Assembly: GCF_023715325.1 (NCBI RefSeq)
Contig: NZ_JAMBNX010000006.1
Location: 186,001 to 250,000 of the forward strand
DNA: 64,000 nucleotides
Origin: Agromyces mediolanus
GTDB taxonomy: Bacteria; Actinomycetota; Actinomycetes; Actinomycetales; Microbacteriaceae
Direction of reading: 5' to 3'
A program made the position numbers and the translations under genes. Shown in pieces: positions 9,062 to 20,274 of this stretch. Numbering within the stretch: position 1 is the first letter of the stretch; each line of letters begins with the position of its first letter. Below the pieces are notes generated by a model. That model made no database searches and was not told where the DNA came from. It saw only the letters and a list, made by a program, of their open reading frames with translations.

Positions 9062-10659
9062 AGCTCGGCGCGGTAGAGGCTGGTCGGCCAGGACGAGATG
9101 AACGCGAAGGAGCTGTAGTCGTCGAAGCCGAGGTCCTTCGCGAAGGCGGTGGCCGACTGGCCCCACCAGAGCGGGACGTTCACGACGTCCTCGGCTTGCA
9201 GCGTCTCGACCTGCACGAGCAGCTCGGCGCGGGCGACCGGGTCGGACTCGGCGCCGGCCTGGGCCAGCAGCTCGTCGATCTCCGGGTTGCTGTACGCCGA
9301 GGGGTTGCCCGGCCCGAGCAGGTAGCTCGGCACCTCGGCGGGGTCGCCGAGGGTCGAGAAGTACCACATCAGGCCGACGCCGTAGCTCGACGAGGCGTCG
9401 AGGCTCGCGAGCCACTCCTCGATCGGCACCTCGCGGACGTTCAGGGTGACGCCGATGGAGGCGAGGTTCTCGGCGAGCGACTGCGCGGCGGTGCCGAGCT
9501 GCGGGCCGGTCGAGGGGGTGAGCAGCTCCGCCTCGAAGCCGTCGGGGTGGCCGGAGGCGGCGAGCGCCTGCTTGGCGGCGTCGAGGTCGAAGTCGTACTG
9601 CGGGATCTCGGCGAGCACCTTGCGGGCCTCGTCGGCGTCGTACGCCTTGCCGAGCGACTCCGGCGTCATGATCGCGGTCGCGGCCTCGCCGTGCCCGCGG
9701 AGGAGCTTGTCGACGACGGCGTCGCGGTCGACGGCGTGCGCGAAGGCCTCACGCACCTTGGGGTCGTCGAAGGGCGGCAGCGAGGTGTTGAAGTACAGGC
9801 CCACGTAGGAGAGGTCGTTCACGTACTCGACCCGCATGGTGTCGAGCTTCTCCCACTGGCTGGCCTGGGCGAGCGGCACGTTGAACGCGACGTCGACGTC
9901 GCCCGACTGGGCGGCGAGCAGGCGCGTGGACTCGTCGGGGATGAACTCGACCGTGATCGACTTCACCTTGGGCAGCTCGCCCCACCAGGTGTCGACGCGC
10001 TCGAGCTGCACGTGCGAGTCGGGCACGAACTCGGTGACCTGGTAGGGACCCGTGCCGAGCAGCAGCGAGTCGGCGGTGCCGACCTTGCCCGCGTTCTGCT
10101 CCCAGAACGCCTGCGAGCTGATGAAGGCGGCGCCGCCGGAGCTCATGTTCGAGGCGAAGGCGGCGTCGGGCGCGGTGAGCGTGATGGTCACCTCCTGCTC
10201 GTCGGTCTTCTCGATGGTGTCGACGCCCGCGAGGTAGTAGGCGAGCCCGGGGGAGACCGTCTCGTCGCGGGCCTGTTCGAGGCTGTAGACGACGTCGTCG
10301 GCGGTGACCGGGGTGCCGTCCTGGAACTCGGCGTCGTCGCGGAGCTCGTAGACGTAGGTCACGTCGTCGGTCTGCTCCCAGGACTCGGCGAGCCCGGGCT
10401 GCACGCGGCCCTGCGCGTCGACGGAGACGAGGCCCTCCTGCGCGATGGAAGCGATGTAGTAGTTCAGGATGCCGGCCTCCTGGCCGACGTAGAGGTTCGA
10501 CAGCGAACCGGGGAGCGCGACCGTGATGTGGTCGATCTCCTCGCCGGTGTCGGCGCCGGTACCGGGGTCGGGGGCGCCGGTCGCGCAGGCGGCCAGCAGC
10601 AGCACGCCGGCTGCGGCGGCGCCCGCGCGCGCGGCGCGGGAACGCGGGGAAACGGACAT
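9058..10659 (-). CDS. Peptide-binding lipoprotein of ABC importer (SBP family 5)
   Basis: The protein has 533 residues with a lipoprotein signal: positive N-terminus, hydrophobic stretch and lipobox L-L-A-A-C with Cys25. The family 5 solute-binding fold follows, with the family-typical stretch L-A-E-S-W-E-Q-T-D-D near the N-terminus. The start ATG has a strong AGGAGG 8 bases upstream, which marks it as a true initiation site even though the upstream LysR frame runs into it without a stop. It captures peptides outside the membrane for the downstream permeases. The exact ligand cannot be told from sequence. Confidence 0.93.
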   Translation of the reverse strand: MSVSPRSRAARAGAAAAGVLLLAACATGAPDPGTGADTGEEIDHITVALPGSLSNLYVGQEAGILNYYIASIAQEGLVSVDAQGRVQPGLAESWEQTDDVTYVYELRDDAEFQDGTPVTADDVVYSLEQARDETVSPGLAYYLAGVDTIEKTDEQEVTITLTAPDAAFASNMSSGGAAFISSQAFWEQNAGKVGTADSLLLGTGPYQVTEFVPDSHVQLERVDTWWGELPKVKSITVEFIPDESTRLLAAQSGDVDVAFNVPLAQASQWEKLDTMRVEYVNDLSYVGLYFNTSLPPFDDPKVREAFAHAVDRDAVVDKLLRGHGEAATAIMTPESLGKAYDADEARKVLAEIPQYDFDLDAAKQALAASGHPDGFEAELLTPSTGPQLGTAAQSLAENLASIGVTLNVREVPIEEWLASLDASSSYGVGLMWYFSTLGDPAEVPSYLLGPGNPSAYSNPEIDELLAQAGAESDPVARAELLVQVETLQAEDVVNVPLWWGQSATAFAKDLGFDDYSSFAFISSWPTSLYRAEL

Positions 10660-11709
10660 GGGGGAATCCTCCTGGAGGGGTCGGGGGAGCGGAGCGAGGG
10701 CGATGGGTTGCGCGAAGCGCGCACGGTGCCCGTGCGAACGGCGGCGGGCGTCGGCGAGCGCCTCGACCTCGAGTCCGTTCGGACGGCGTGCGGCGAGCAT
10801 GCGGAGGCTCGCCGCGACGGCGGGGATGGCGCTCGCCTCGGCGAGCGTCAGGGCGACGGTGCGGGTGGAGCACGCCGGGCTGAGACCGAGCGCGCGCACG
10901 CCCGGCGGGGGAGCGGTGACGAACGTGCGCTCCGGCAGGAACGCGACGCCGAGACCGCCGGCGACGAGCGCGAGCGCGGCGTCGGGGCGGGAGACGTGCA
11001 GATCGTTGGGCGCCACATCGCGGCCGACGAGCTCGGCCACGAGCGCCGAGCGGGTGCCGTCGCCGAAGATCCAGGGGAGCCCGGTGAGCGCGGATGCCGC
11101 GACGCGCGCGTCGAGGGCGCCCGCCTCGCTCGTGGGCACCGCGGCGATGAGCTCTTCGGCGTAGAGGAAGGTCGGCCGCAGTCCCGACCGGCGCAGTCGC
11201 GCGCCGCGTTCGCCGGCGTCGCTCGTGATGACGGCGATGTCGGCGCGACCGGAGCGGACGAGTTCGGGCGCCTCCTCGGTGCCGGCCTCGACGAGGCGCG
11301 CCTCGACGCCGGGCAGTTCGGCCGCGATGCGGGCGAGCGCCGGGGCGATGGTCGTCGCGATCGCTTCGGCGGGGGCGGCGATGCGCACGGTGCCGACCCG
11401 GTGGCCGAGCGCGCGGGCGAGTTCGGTGGCTGCGGCGGTGAGGCTCGCATCGATGCGCGGGGCATGGGTCGCGAGCAGTGCGCCGATCGGGGTGAGCGCC
11501 GCCGAGCGGGCGGTGCGGGCGACGAGCGCGGTGCCGAGTCGTGACTCGAGGCGCTGCACGTGCTGGGTGATGGTCGGCTGGCTGTAGCCGAGGGAACGGG
11601 CGGCCGCGCTGATCGACCCGGTGCGATCGATCGCGACCAGGATTCGCAGCGAGTGCACGTCGAGCGCTCGGGTCAGCGCGTCGATTTCGACGAAGCCATC
11701 ATCGTCCAT
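10660..11709 (-). CDS. LysR-family transcriptional regulator, reading open into the next gene
   Basis: The N-terminal winged helix-turn-helix is clear (S-L-R-I-L-V-A-I-D-R-T-G-S-I-S-A-A-A-R-S, then S-Q-P-T-I-T-Q-H-V), followed by a LysR effector domain. A normal LysR protein is near 300 residues. Here the frame has 350 codons and no stop before the binding-protein ATG, so the gene has no visible 3' end of its own. After about residue 310 the sequence (R-R-R-S-H-G-H-R-A-R-F) no longer looks like LysR. Either the native stop was lost by a frameshift or mutation, or a long LysR-binding protein fusion is made. LysR regulators usually sit divergent from their targets; here it is first in the same direction. 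Confidence 0.8.
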
Positions 11710-11793
11710 AGGGGAAGGCTATAGATGTTCATGTTTCGATGGCGTAACAATATGTAGGCCGGCGTCACCCCACGTCGCAGACGAACTGCCACG

Positions 11794-12570
11794 ATGAGCT
11801 GGCACGATGAACTGAGCAGGCACGACGACGAGACACAGCGAGGTGGCATGGATCTGCGGGCGGCGCACGAGGACTGGCTGCGGGAGCGCGAGGAGCGGGT
11901 GTGGGGCGAGCGGGGCATCGCGAGCCTCGCGGCCACGCACTGGCTCTGGAGCGAGCCGCTCGAGCTCGAGGGGATCCCCGGCCGCTGGCACGCGGCTGAC
12001 GGACTCGTCGTCGGCGAGGCGATCGACGGCGCCGACGACGGTGCGGCGCTCCGGCTCGCGCCCGGCGAGGAGGCCGAGCTTCCCGGCATCCTGGTCCGTG
12101 CCTTCGAACGCGACGGCTCGTTCGCACTGCGCGTGCTCGACCCCGGCGCCGCGGCCAAGCGCGGCATCTCGCGGATCGAGCGCTTCCCGCTCGACCCGGC
12201 GGCGCGCGTGCCGGGCCTCGTGCGCCGCCGCACGAGCGAGCAGCCGACCACATCGGTCGACGGGCACCTGGCGACTGGCGAGTTCGACGCGGTGGTCGAG
12301 CTGGAGCTCGACGGCGAGCCCGTGGCGCTCGCCGTGCAGGAGGACGAGGGCTGGTACTTCGCCGCGTTCTCGGATGCGACGAGCGGCGGGGAGAGCCATC
12401 CCTTCCGATTCCTCCGCTTCCCGGTCCCCGAGGGCGAGCAGGCGATGGTCGACTTCAACCGGGCCTTCCTGCCGCCGTGCGCCTTCTCCGACCACTACGT
12501 CTGCGTGCTCCCGGTGCCCGGCAACCGCTGGACGGTGCCGGTTCGGGCCGGCGAACGCGTCGTCGCGTGA
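11794..12570 (+). CDS. DUF1684 family protein
   Basis: This 258-residue soluble protein has the DUF1684 pattern: a W-x-x-E-R-E-E-R-V-W start region, a middle R-I-E-R-F-P-L-D, and the conserved C-terminal V-D-F-N-R-A-F-L-P-P-C-A-F-S. The family is widespread in actinobacteria with no settled biochemical role. A second in-frame ATG at 11848 would remove the first 18 residues and leave the family core intact. It is divergent from the LysR gene; the roughly 85-base gap between them is AT-richer than the surroundings and should hold both promoters. Confidence 0.85.
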   Translation: MSWHDELSRHDDETQRGGMDLRAAHEDWLREREERVWGERGIASLAATHWLWSEPLELEGIPGRWHAADGLVVGEAIDGADDGAALRLAPGEEAELPGILVRAFERDGSFALRVLDPGAAAKRGISRIERFPLDPAARVPGLVRRRTSEQPTTSVDGHLATGEFDAVVELELDGEPVALAVQEDEGWYFAAFSDATSGGESHPFRFLRFPVPEGEQAMVDFNRAFLPPCAFSDHYVCVLPVPGNRWTVPVRAGERVVA

Positions 12571-12621
12571 CCCGGTGAGGCGGATTCCCCGGCTGAGGCG
12601 GGATTTCCCGGCGAAGCCGTA

Positions 12622-12627
12622 TATCCT
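12622..12627 (+). promoter_or_regulatory. Probable -10 box before the small membrane protein
   Basis: TATCCT ends 9 bases before the ATG at 12637. This spacing allows only a very short or absent leader. Confidence 0.35.
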
Positions 12628-12636
12628 GATGGGGCT

Positions 12637-12813
12637 ATGGACGACTTCTGGGCGAATGCGATCTGGTCGCTGGCGCCGACCGTGCTCATCGGACTCATCT
12701 TCTGGTTCGTGATGCGGGCGCTCATGCGCGCCGATCGCAACGAACGCAAGGCGTACGCCCGCATCGAAGCCGAAGAGCGCGCGAAGCGGGCGCGCGAGCG
12801 CCCCGCCGGCTAG
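12637..12813 (+). CDS. Small membrane protein next to cardiolipin synthase
   Basis: A 58-residue protein with one transmembrane helix (L-A-P-T-V-L-I-G-L-I-F-W-F-V-M) and a strongly charged Arg/Lys/Glu tail. The stop is 6 bases before the cardiolipin synthase GTG, so the two are likely one transcript. Function is unknown; it may associate with the membrane enzyme. Confidence 0.7.
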   Translation: MDDFWANAIWSLAPTVLIGLIFWFVMRALMRADRNERKAYARIEAEERAKRARERPAG

Positions 12814-12819
12814 GTCTCC

Positions 12820-14292
12820 GTGATCACGGGGGAGCAGGCGGCGCTGATCGTCGCCGGCATCGTCATCCTGATCGATCTCGTCGTGCGCGTCGTCGCCGTC
12901 ATCGTCGTTCCCCGAAACCGCCGGCCCACCGCCGGCATGGCCTGGCTCCTCGCCATCTTCTTCATCCCGATCCTCGGGGTGCTCTTCTTCCTGCTCATCG
13001 GCAACCCGAAGCTGCCTCGCGGCCGGCGCAAGCGCCAGGCCGAGGTCGACCGCTTCATCCGGGAGTCCACCCACGGCGTCGAGCGCGCGAGCGACCCGGC
13101 CGGCTGGCCCGACTGGTTCGAAGGCGTCGTGCGCCTGAACCGCAACCTCGGCGCGATGCCGCTGATCGGCTCGAACAGCGCCCAGCTCATCGGCGACTAC
13201 GAGGGCTCGCTCGCGGCGATGACCGACGCCGTGCACGACGCGAAGCGCTACGTGCACGTCGAGTTCTACATCTTCGCCTACGACCGCACCACGGCCGCCT
13301 TCTTCGACGCCCTCGGCGACGCGGTCGCCCGCGGCGTCGAGGTGCGGGTACTGCTCGACCACATCGCCTCCGCCCGGGTCGCCGGATACCGCAAGACCCT
13401 CCGCAAGCTCGACGAGATGGGCGTGCACTGGCAGCTCATGCTGCCCGTGCAGCCGTGGCGCTGGAAGTACCAGCGGCCCGACCTCCGCAACCACCGCAAG
13501 ATCCTGGTGGTCGACGGCGAGGTCGGCTTCCTCGGCTCGCAGAACGTCATCGACCGCAGCTACAACAAGAAGAGCAACCAGCGCCGGGGGCTCAAGTGGA
13601 AGGAACTCGTGGCCCGCCTCGAAGGCCCGATCGTCGCCGGACTCGACGCGATCTTCGCGACCGACTGGTACCTCGAGACCGACGAGCCGCCCCAGCGCGA
13701 CGAGCTCGACGACGCCTTCTCCCAGCCTGGCGAGGCCCAGGACCTCGACTGCCAGGTGGTGCCCTCCGGCCCCGGGTTCCCGAACGAGAACAACCTGAAG
13801 CTCTTCCTCGCCCTGCTCTACGCCGCGCGCGAGAAGCTCATCATCACCTCGCCGTACTTCGTGCCGGACGAGGCCATGCTCCGGGCGATCAGCGGCGCGA
13901 CGCAGCGCGGCGTGCACGTCGAGCTCTTCGTCTCCGAGATCGGCGACCAGGCCCTCGTCTACCACGCCCAGCGTTCCTACTACGAGGCGCTCCTCCGCGC
14001 CGGCGTGCGCATCTACATGTACCAGGCGCCCTACATCCTGCACGCGAAGCACTTCACCGTCGACGACGACGTCGCGGTGATCGGGTCGTCCAACATGGAC
14101 ATCCGCTCCTTCGAGCTGAACGCCGAGGTGTCGCTGCTCGTGCGCGGCGCCTCGTTCGTGCGCGAGATGCGGCAGATCGAGGACGGCTACCGCCGCGACA
14201 GCCGCGAGCTCACCCTCGACGAGTGGCTGAAGCAGCCGCTGCGCTCGACCGTGCTCGACAACCTCGCGAGGCTCACCTCGGCGCTCCAGTAG
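12820..14292 (+). CDS. cls: Cardiolipin synthase (phospholipase D superfamily)
   Basis: This 490-residue membrane enzyme joins phosphatidylglycerol or related phospholipids into cardiolipin. Two N-terminal transmembrane helices form the PLDc_N region. Two HKD motifs follow: H-R-K-I-L-V-V-D-G (first half) and H-A-K-H-F-T-V-D-D (second half), each trailed by G-S-x-N. The length is that of bacterial Cls. The GTG start at 12820 is chosen because it directly precedes the first transmembrane segment and follows the upstream stop closely. Confidence 0.95.
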   Translation: MITGEQAALIVAGIVILIDLVVRVVAVIVVPRNRRPTAGMAWLLAIFFIPILGVLFFLLIGNPKLPRGRRKRQAEVDRFIRESTHGVERASDPAGWPDWFEGVVRLNRNLGAMPLIGSNSAQLIGDYEGSLAAMTDAVHDAKRYVHVEFYIFAYDRTTAAFFDALGDAVARGVEVRVLLDHIASARVAGYRKTLRKLDEMGVHWQLMLPVQPWRWKYQRPDLRNHRKILVVDGEVGFLGSQNVIDRSYNKKSNQRRGLKWKELVARLEGPIVAGLDAIFATDWYLETDEPPQRDELDDAFSQPGEAQDLDCQVVPSGPGFPNENNLKLFLALLYAAREKLIITSPYFVPDEAMLRAISGATQRGVHVELFVSEIGDQALVYHAQRSYYEALLRAGVRIYMYQAPYILHAKHFTVDDDVAVIGSSNMDIRSFELNAEVSLLVRGASFVREMRQIEDGYRRDSRELTLDEWLKQPLRSTVLDNLARLTSALQ

Positions 14293-14322
14293 GGCAGGAT
14301 CGCGCAGCGGCGCGGGCCGGGC

Positions 14323-15372
14323 TCAGCTGCGCGGCTTCAGCCGCACCGTCGGGAGCTCGGGGGCCGGCAGGGCGTCGCCCGGGTAGTCCGCGACGGTGCC
14401 GAAGCGCCCGTCGGGGTTGTCGCGGCCGATCACCTCCGCCTGCCACTGACGCCGGAACTCGGCGACCTCCTCGTGGCTGCGGCCGATGAAGTTCCACCAC
14501 ATCACGAGCTCCTCGCCGAACGGCGTGCCGCCGAGGAGCACCACGCGCACGGGCTCGTCGCCCGCCTGCAGCCGGACGCCCTCGTGCCGGGGCGGCAGGT
14601 AGCCGAGCTCGGCGCGCTCGAGCGTCGCCTGGTGCCCGGCGACCGCGAGCGGGTCGCCGCCCACGAGCCGATCGAGGTCCTCGTCGTCGGTCGCCGCGAT
14701 CGCGAGGTGCACCGGACCGCGATCGACCAGGATGCCGTGCTCGAAGCCGGCGTCGAGCTCGATCCAGGCCTCGCCGCCCGCCGGGAGGTCGATCTGGGCC
14801 GCGACGAGCGGGGTGAAGACCGTGACGGGCGCCTCATCGTCGAGACCGGGCAGCGTGCCGACGAAGACGCGAACCACGGCGTCGTCGACGGTCGCCTCGC
14901 CGACCTCGGCGTGCTCGAAGAACGGCGACACGTCGCGCGACGCATCGGGGAGCGCGACCCAGAGCTGCACGCCGTGCAGGGTGGTGGTCGCCGGCGTCGA
15001 GACCTCGGAGTGCGAGATGCCGTGCCCCGCGGTCATGAGGTTCACGGCGCCCGGCCGGACCAGCGCGTGACTGCCCGTCGAGTCGCGGTGCTCGATCTCG
15101 CCCTGGAACAGCCAGCTCACCGTCTGCAGCCCGGTGTGCGGATGCGGGGGCACCACCATGCCGCCCGTCTCCGCCACGTCGTCGGGCCCGTAGTGGTCGG
15201 CGAAGCACCACGCGCCGATCGTCGTCCGGCCGCGCTGCGGCAGCGTGCGGCGCACCGGCATCGCGCGGGGGCCGCCGAGCGGCACGTCCCGCGGCCGGAG
15301 CACCTCGACCGCGGACCCGGCGGCCTCGGCGTGGCATCGCAGTTCGACCGGGTCGCGCTCGAGGTTGCTCAT
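14323..15372 (-). CDS. Pirin family protein (cupin)
   Basis: The 349-residue bicupin has the pirin N-terminal metal site: P-H-P-H-T-G-L-Q-T-V, H-R-D-S-T-G-S-H and the A-G-H-G-I-S-H-S-E loop. The C-terminal cupin follows. Some bacterial pirins have quercetinase activity or modulate metabolic enzymes, and the substrate is not predictable here. The ATG at 15372 is preferred to an upstream start because it places the usual N-terminal length before the R-x-L-P-Q-R-G-R motif. Confidence 0.9.
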   Translation of the reverse strand: MSNLERDPVELRCHAEAAGSAVEVLRPRDVPLGGPRAMPVRRTLPQRGRTTIGAWCFADHYGPDDVAETGGMVVPPHPHTGLQTVSWLFQGEIEHRDSTGSHALVRPGAVNLMTAGHGISHSEVSTPATTTLHGVQLWVALPDASRDVSPFFEHAEVGEATVDDAVVRVFVGTLPGLDDEAPVTVFTPLVAAQIDLPAGGEAWIELDAGFEHGILVDRGPVHLAIAATDDEDLDRLVGGDPLAVAGHQATLERAELGYLPPRHEGVRLQAGDEPVRVVLLGGTPFGEELVMWWNFIGRSHEEVAEFRRQWQAEVIGRDNPDGRFGTVADYPGDALPAPELPTVRLKPRS

Positions 15373-15446
15373 GCGAGGCATCCTATGCCTGCCCGAGGGG
15401 CCCACCGCCCTCGTCGTGCCGCTTCGATCGGGTCCCCGCCAGCCGA

Positions 15447-15452
15447 TAGCAT
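15447..15452 (+). promoter_or_regulatory. Probable -10 box, leaderless lipoprotein gene
   Basis: TAGCAT ends 6 bases before the ATG at 15459, so transcription should begin at or next to the start codon. No ribosome binding site is visible. Confidence 0.4.
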
Positions 15453-15458
15453 GGGCGC

Positions 15459-15905
15459 ATGGTTTCTTCCACGGGCATCCGTCGTGCGTCGCTGGCCGCT
15501 GCTGCGCTGGCCTCGGTCTTCCTGCTTTCGGCGTGCGCGCCGGGCACCAGCCCGGTCGAGAACTTCCCGGGCCTGCCCGAGTCCGAGCACGGCGAGTCCG
15601 GGCACGAGACCGGCGGCGAAGAGAGCCCGCTGCAGGCGCAGTGGCTCGAGCTCGGCGGCAAGCTCGCCGTCACCACCTTCGGCTCCTCGACCTGCCCCGT
15701 CATCGGCACCGACATCAAGGTGATCGAGCCGGCCGGCGAGGGCAACACAGTCGAGATCGTGGTGCCCGAGCCCGACGCGACGCAGCCCTGCACCATGGAC
15801 TACGTGCCGCACACCACGGTCTTCTGGACGCCGATGAACGTCACCACCACCGAGAAGCTCACCGTGCGCCTCGGCGACGAGCAGACGGTCGTGCCGATCA
15901 AGTAG
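15459..15905 (+). CDS. Small secreted lipoprotein, unknown
   Basis: This 148-residue protein has a lipoprotein signal peptide with lipobox L-L-S-A-C (Cys26). A Glu/Gly/His-rich linker precedes a compact domain containing two further cysteines (S-T-C-P-V-I-G and T-Q-P-C-T-M-D) that could form a disulfide. It should be anchored outside the membrane. No family is recognised. It is a single-gene unit ending in a strong hairpin. Confidence 0.8.
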   Translation: MVSSTGIRRASLAAAALASVFLLSACAPGTSPVENFPGLPESEHGESGHETGGEESPLQAQWLELGGKLAVTTFGSSTCPVIGTDIKVIEPAGEGNTVEIVVPEPDATQPCTMDYVPHTTVFWTPMNVTTTEKLTVRLGDEQTVVPIK

Positions 15906-15921
15906 CGGCCCCGGACTCTCT

Positions 15922-15958
15922 GACGGGCCGTCGGCGCTGCACGCGCCGGCGGCCCGTC
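15922..15958 (+). terminator. Strong hairpin after lipoprotein gene
   Basis: Arms at 15922-15937 (GACGGGCCGTCGGCGC) and 15943-15958 pair over 16 bases with one G-T pair around the loop TGCAC. No T run follows, as is common for high-GC terminators. Confidence 0.7.
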
Positions 15959-16069
15959 GTCGTTCGTCAAGTCCGGTGCGCCCACGGCGAACAGCGCCCC
16001 GCGAGCCATCCGCCTTGTTTACGCTCGTTGTATCGATGCCACACAGCCGGCGTCGACGAGGAGTTGATG

Positions 16070-18598
<2,529 letters not shown>

Positions 18599-18616
18599 TC
18601 CTCACCGTCCTACCCC

Positions 18617-18649
18617 GGATGCCCCGTGCTCGACGAGCACGGGGCATCC
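18617..18649 (+). terminator. clpC terminator hairpin
   Basis: GGATGCCCCGTGCTCG at 18617-18632 is followed one base later by its perfect reverse complement at 18634-18649. It lies 18 bases after the clpC stop. Confidence 0.75.
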
Positions 18650-18689
18650 GCCGTTCCCGGCCGTTTTCCCTCGACGAGCCGCGCGGTCC

Positions 18690-18695
18690 TACGAT
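18690..18695 (+). promoter_or_regulatory. Probable -10 box, leaderless argA
   Basis: TACGAT ends 6 bases before the ATG at 18702, so the transcript probably starts at the start codon. No ribosome binding site is seen. Confidence 0.4.
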
Positions 18696-18701
18696 TGGGC
18701 G

Positions 18702-19205
18702 ATGACCGACTTCACGGTGCGCCGGGCGCGCACGAGCGATGTGCCGAGGATCATCGAGGTCGTGGAGCCGTTCGTCAGCCGACGAATCCTGCTCGGCAAG
18801 GAGCGGGTCGATCTGTACGGCGCGATCCAGGAGTTCCGCATCGCGGAGGACGCCGAGGGCCGCGTCATCGGCGCCGGCGCCCTGCACGTGATCTGGGAGG
18901 ACCTCGGCGAGGTGCGCACCCTCGCCGTCGCCGAGGAGTGGCTCGGCCGCGGCGTCGGGCGTGCGCTCCTCGACGCGCTCGAGCGCGACGCCCGCGAGCT
19001 CGGCCTGTCGCGGTTGTTCTGCCTGACCTTCGAGGTGGGCTTCTTCGGCCGCAACGGCTTCGAGGACATGGGCGAGGAGACCGTCGACCCCGAGGTGTAC
19101 GCGGAGCTCGTGCGCTCCCACGACGAGGGCGTGGCGGAGTTCCTCGATCTCGCCCGGGTGAAGCAGAACACGCTCGGCAACACCCGCATGCTGAAGCGCC
19201 TCTGA
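18702..19205 (+). CDS. argA: Amino-acid N-acetyltransferase (N-acetylglutamate synthase, actinobacterial short type)
   Basis: This 167-residue GNAT protein acetylates glutamate to begin arginine synthesis. The acetyl-CoA loop appears as V-R-T-L-A-V-A-E-E-W-L-G-R-G-V-G-R-A-L-L. The C-terminus K-Q-N-T-L-G-N-T-R-M-L resembles the mycobacterial short-form ArgA (Rv2747-like). That similarity separates it from generic GNATs. No other arginine genes are near, which is usual for this form. Specificity for glutamate is inferred from the family. Confidence 0.85.
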   Translation: MTDFTVRRARTSDVPRIIEVVEPFVSRRILLGKERVDLYGAIQEFRIAEDAEGRVIGAGALHVIWEDLGEVRTLAVAEEWLGRGVGRALLDALERDARELGLSRLFCLTFEVGFFGRNGFEDMGEETVDPEVYAELVRSHDEGVAEFLDLARVKQNTLGNTRMLKRL

Positions 19206-19266
19206 GCCCGACTGGGGGATGCCCCGGCGCGCCGCGTGCCTCACCGCCGCCGCGCGCCGCTGGACG

Positions 19267-19272
19267 TACCCT
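19267..19272 (+). promoter_or_regulatory. Possible -10 box, leaderless membrane protein gene
   Basis: TACCCT ends 6 bases before the ATG at 19279. Confidence 0.35.
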
Positions 19273-19278
19273 GTGGCC

Positions 19279-19920
19279 ATGTCGACGAACCCTGCACCGA
19301 ACGGGCGCCTCTCGCCCGCGGTGTACCGGCGCCGCCGGCTGATCGTGCTCCTCGGGGTCGTCGCGGTGATCGTCGCGATCGTGCTGATCATCGTGCGACC
19401 GGGCTCCAGCCAGGGCGACGAGAAGACGGCGCCGCCGACGGACAAGACCGCGGATGCCCCGGCCAGCACCGCCCCCGAGACGGTCATCCCGACCGAGGAG
19501 ACCGCCGCCGACGGCGCCCCCTGCGACCCTGCGCAGGTCCTCGTCGAGGCGGTGACCGACATGGGGCAGTACCAGGCGGGCGAGCAGCCGCAGCTCTCGG
19601 TGTCGATCACGAACACCGGCAAGAACGTCTGCGTCATGAACGCCGGCACCGCGGTGCAGGAGTTCACGATCCGCAGCGGCGACCAGGTCTACTGGCGCTC
19701 GAGCGACTGCCAGAGCGACGCCGTGGACGCGCAGGTCTCGCTCACGCCCGGCACGCCGGTGAGCTCGGCCGTGCCGATCGTGTGGGATCGCACCAGTTCC
19801 TCGGCGGACACCTGCACCGGCGCGCGCGAGGCTGTGCCCGCCGACGGCGCCTCGTACCACCTCGAGGTCTCCGTCGACGGCATCACCTCGGCCGAGACGA
19901 AGCAGTTCCTGCTGTACTGA
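19279..19920 (+). CDS. Membrane-anchored extracytoplasmic protein, unknown (DUF4232-like fold possible)
   Basis: This 213-residue protein has a short basic N-terminus and one transmembrane helix (L-I-V-L-L-G-V-V-A-V-I-V-A-I-V-L-I-I-V). A Thr/Pro/Ala linker precedes an extracellular beta-rich domain (about residues 80-213) with cysteines C-D-P, N-V-C-V-M, S-D-C-Q and T-C-T-G that can form two disulfides. The V-S-I-T-N-T-G-K strand resembles Ig-like or DUF4232-like domains, without a firm match. The last codons and stop lie in a 20-bp tandem duplication. Confidence 0.75.
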   Translation: MSTNPAPNGRLSPAVYRRRRLIVLLGVVAVIVAIVLIIVRPGSSQGDEKTAPPTDKTADAPASTAPETVIPTEETAADGAPCDPAQVLVEAVTDMGQYQAGEQPQLSVSITNTGKNVCVMNAGTAVQEFTIRSGDQVYWRSSDCQSDAVDAQVSLTPGTPVSSAVPIVWDRTSSSADTCTGAREAVPADGASYHLEVSVDGITSAETKQFLLY

Positions 19921-19951
19921 GCTCCCGGAGCCTGTACTGAGCTCCCGGAGC
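19912..19951 (+). repeat. Perfect 20-bp tandem duplication over a stop codon
   Basis: CTGTACTGAGCTCCCGGAGC occurs at 19912-19931 and again at 19932-19951. The first copy contains the end and stop of the membrane protein gene. Each copy ends in the palindrome GCTCCCGGAGC, which may also act as a small hairpin. Confidence 0.9.
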
Positions 19952-19972
19952 GGCTGGCCTGCGGGACCGCCG

Positions 19973-20251
19973 TCAGAGCTCGCCGAGGATGCGCGCGCGG
20001 GTCTGCTCGTACTCCGCGTCGCTGATGCGGCCCTGATCGCGCAGGCGATCGAGTTCCGCGAGGCGGTCGGAGGCGCTCGGCGCGGGTGCCGGTGCGGTCT
20101 GGGGCGGGTACGGGCTCACGGGGGACGCCGGGGGCGCGGTGCTGCGCGAGACGCGCACCACGACGAGCACGATCACCGCGACGATCGCGAGGGGCACGAG
20201 CACCATGCCGAGGATGATGAGCGCGTGCCAGCCGTCGAATCCCATGAACAT
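19973..20251 (-). CDS. SHOCT-domain small membrane protein
   Basis: A 92-residue protein with one N-terminal transmembrane helix (I-I-L-G-M-V-L-V-P-L-A-I-V-A-V-I-V-L-V-V-V) and a Pro-rich linker. The C-terminal SHOCT motif reads L-A-E-L-D-R-L-R-D-Q-G-R-I-S-D-A-E-Y-E. SHOCT modules promote oligomerisation. Function of this protein is unknown. Confidence 0.85.
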   Translation of the reverse strand: MFMGFDGWHALIILGMVLVPLAIVAVIVLVVVRVSRSTAPPASPVSPYPPQTAPAPAPSASDRLAELDRLRDQGRISDAEYEQTRARILGEL

Positions 20252-20274
20252 GGCTCGAGCCTAGTGCCGGAGGA

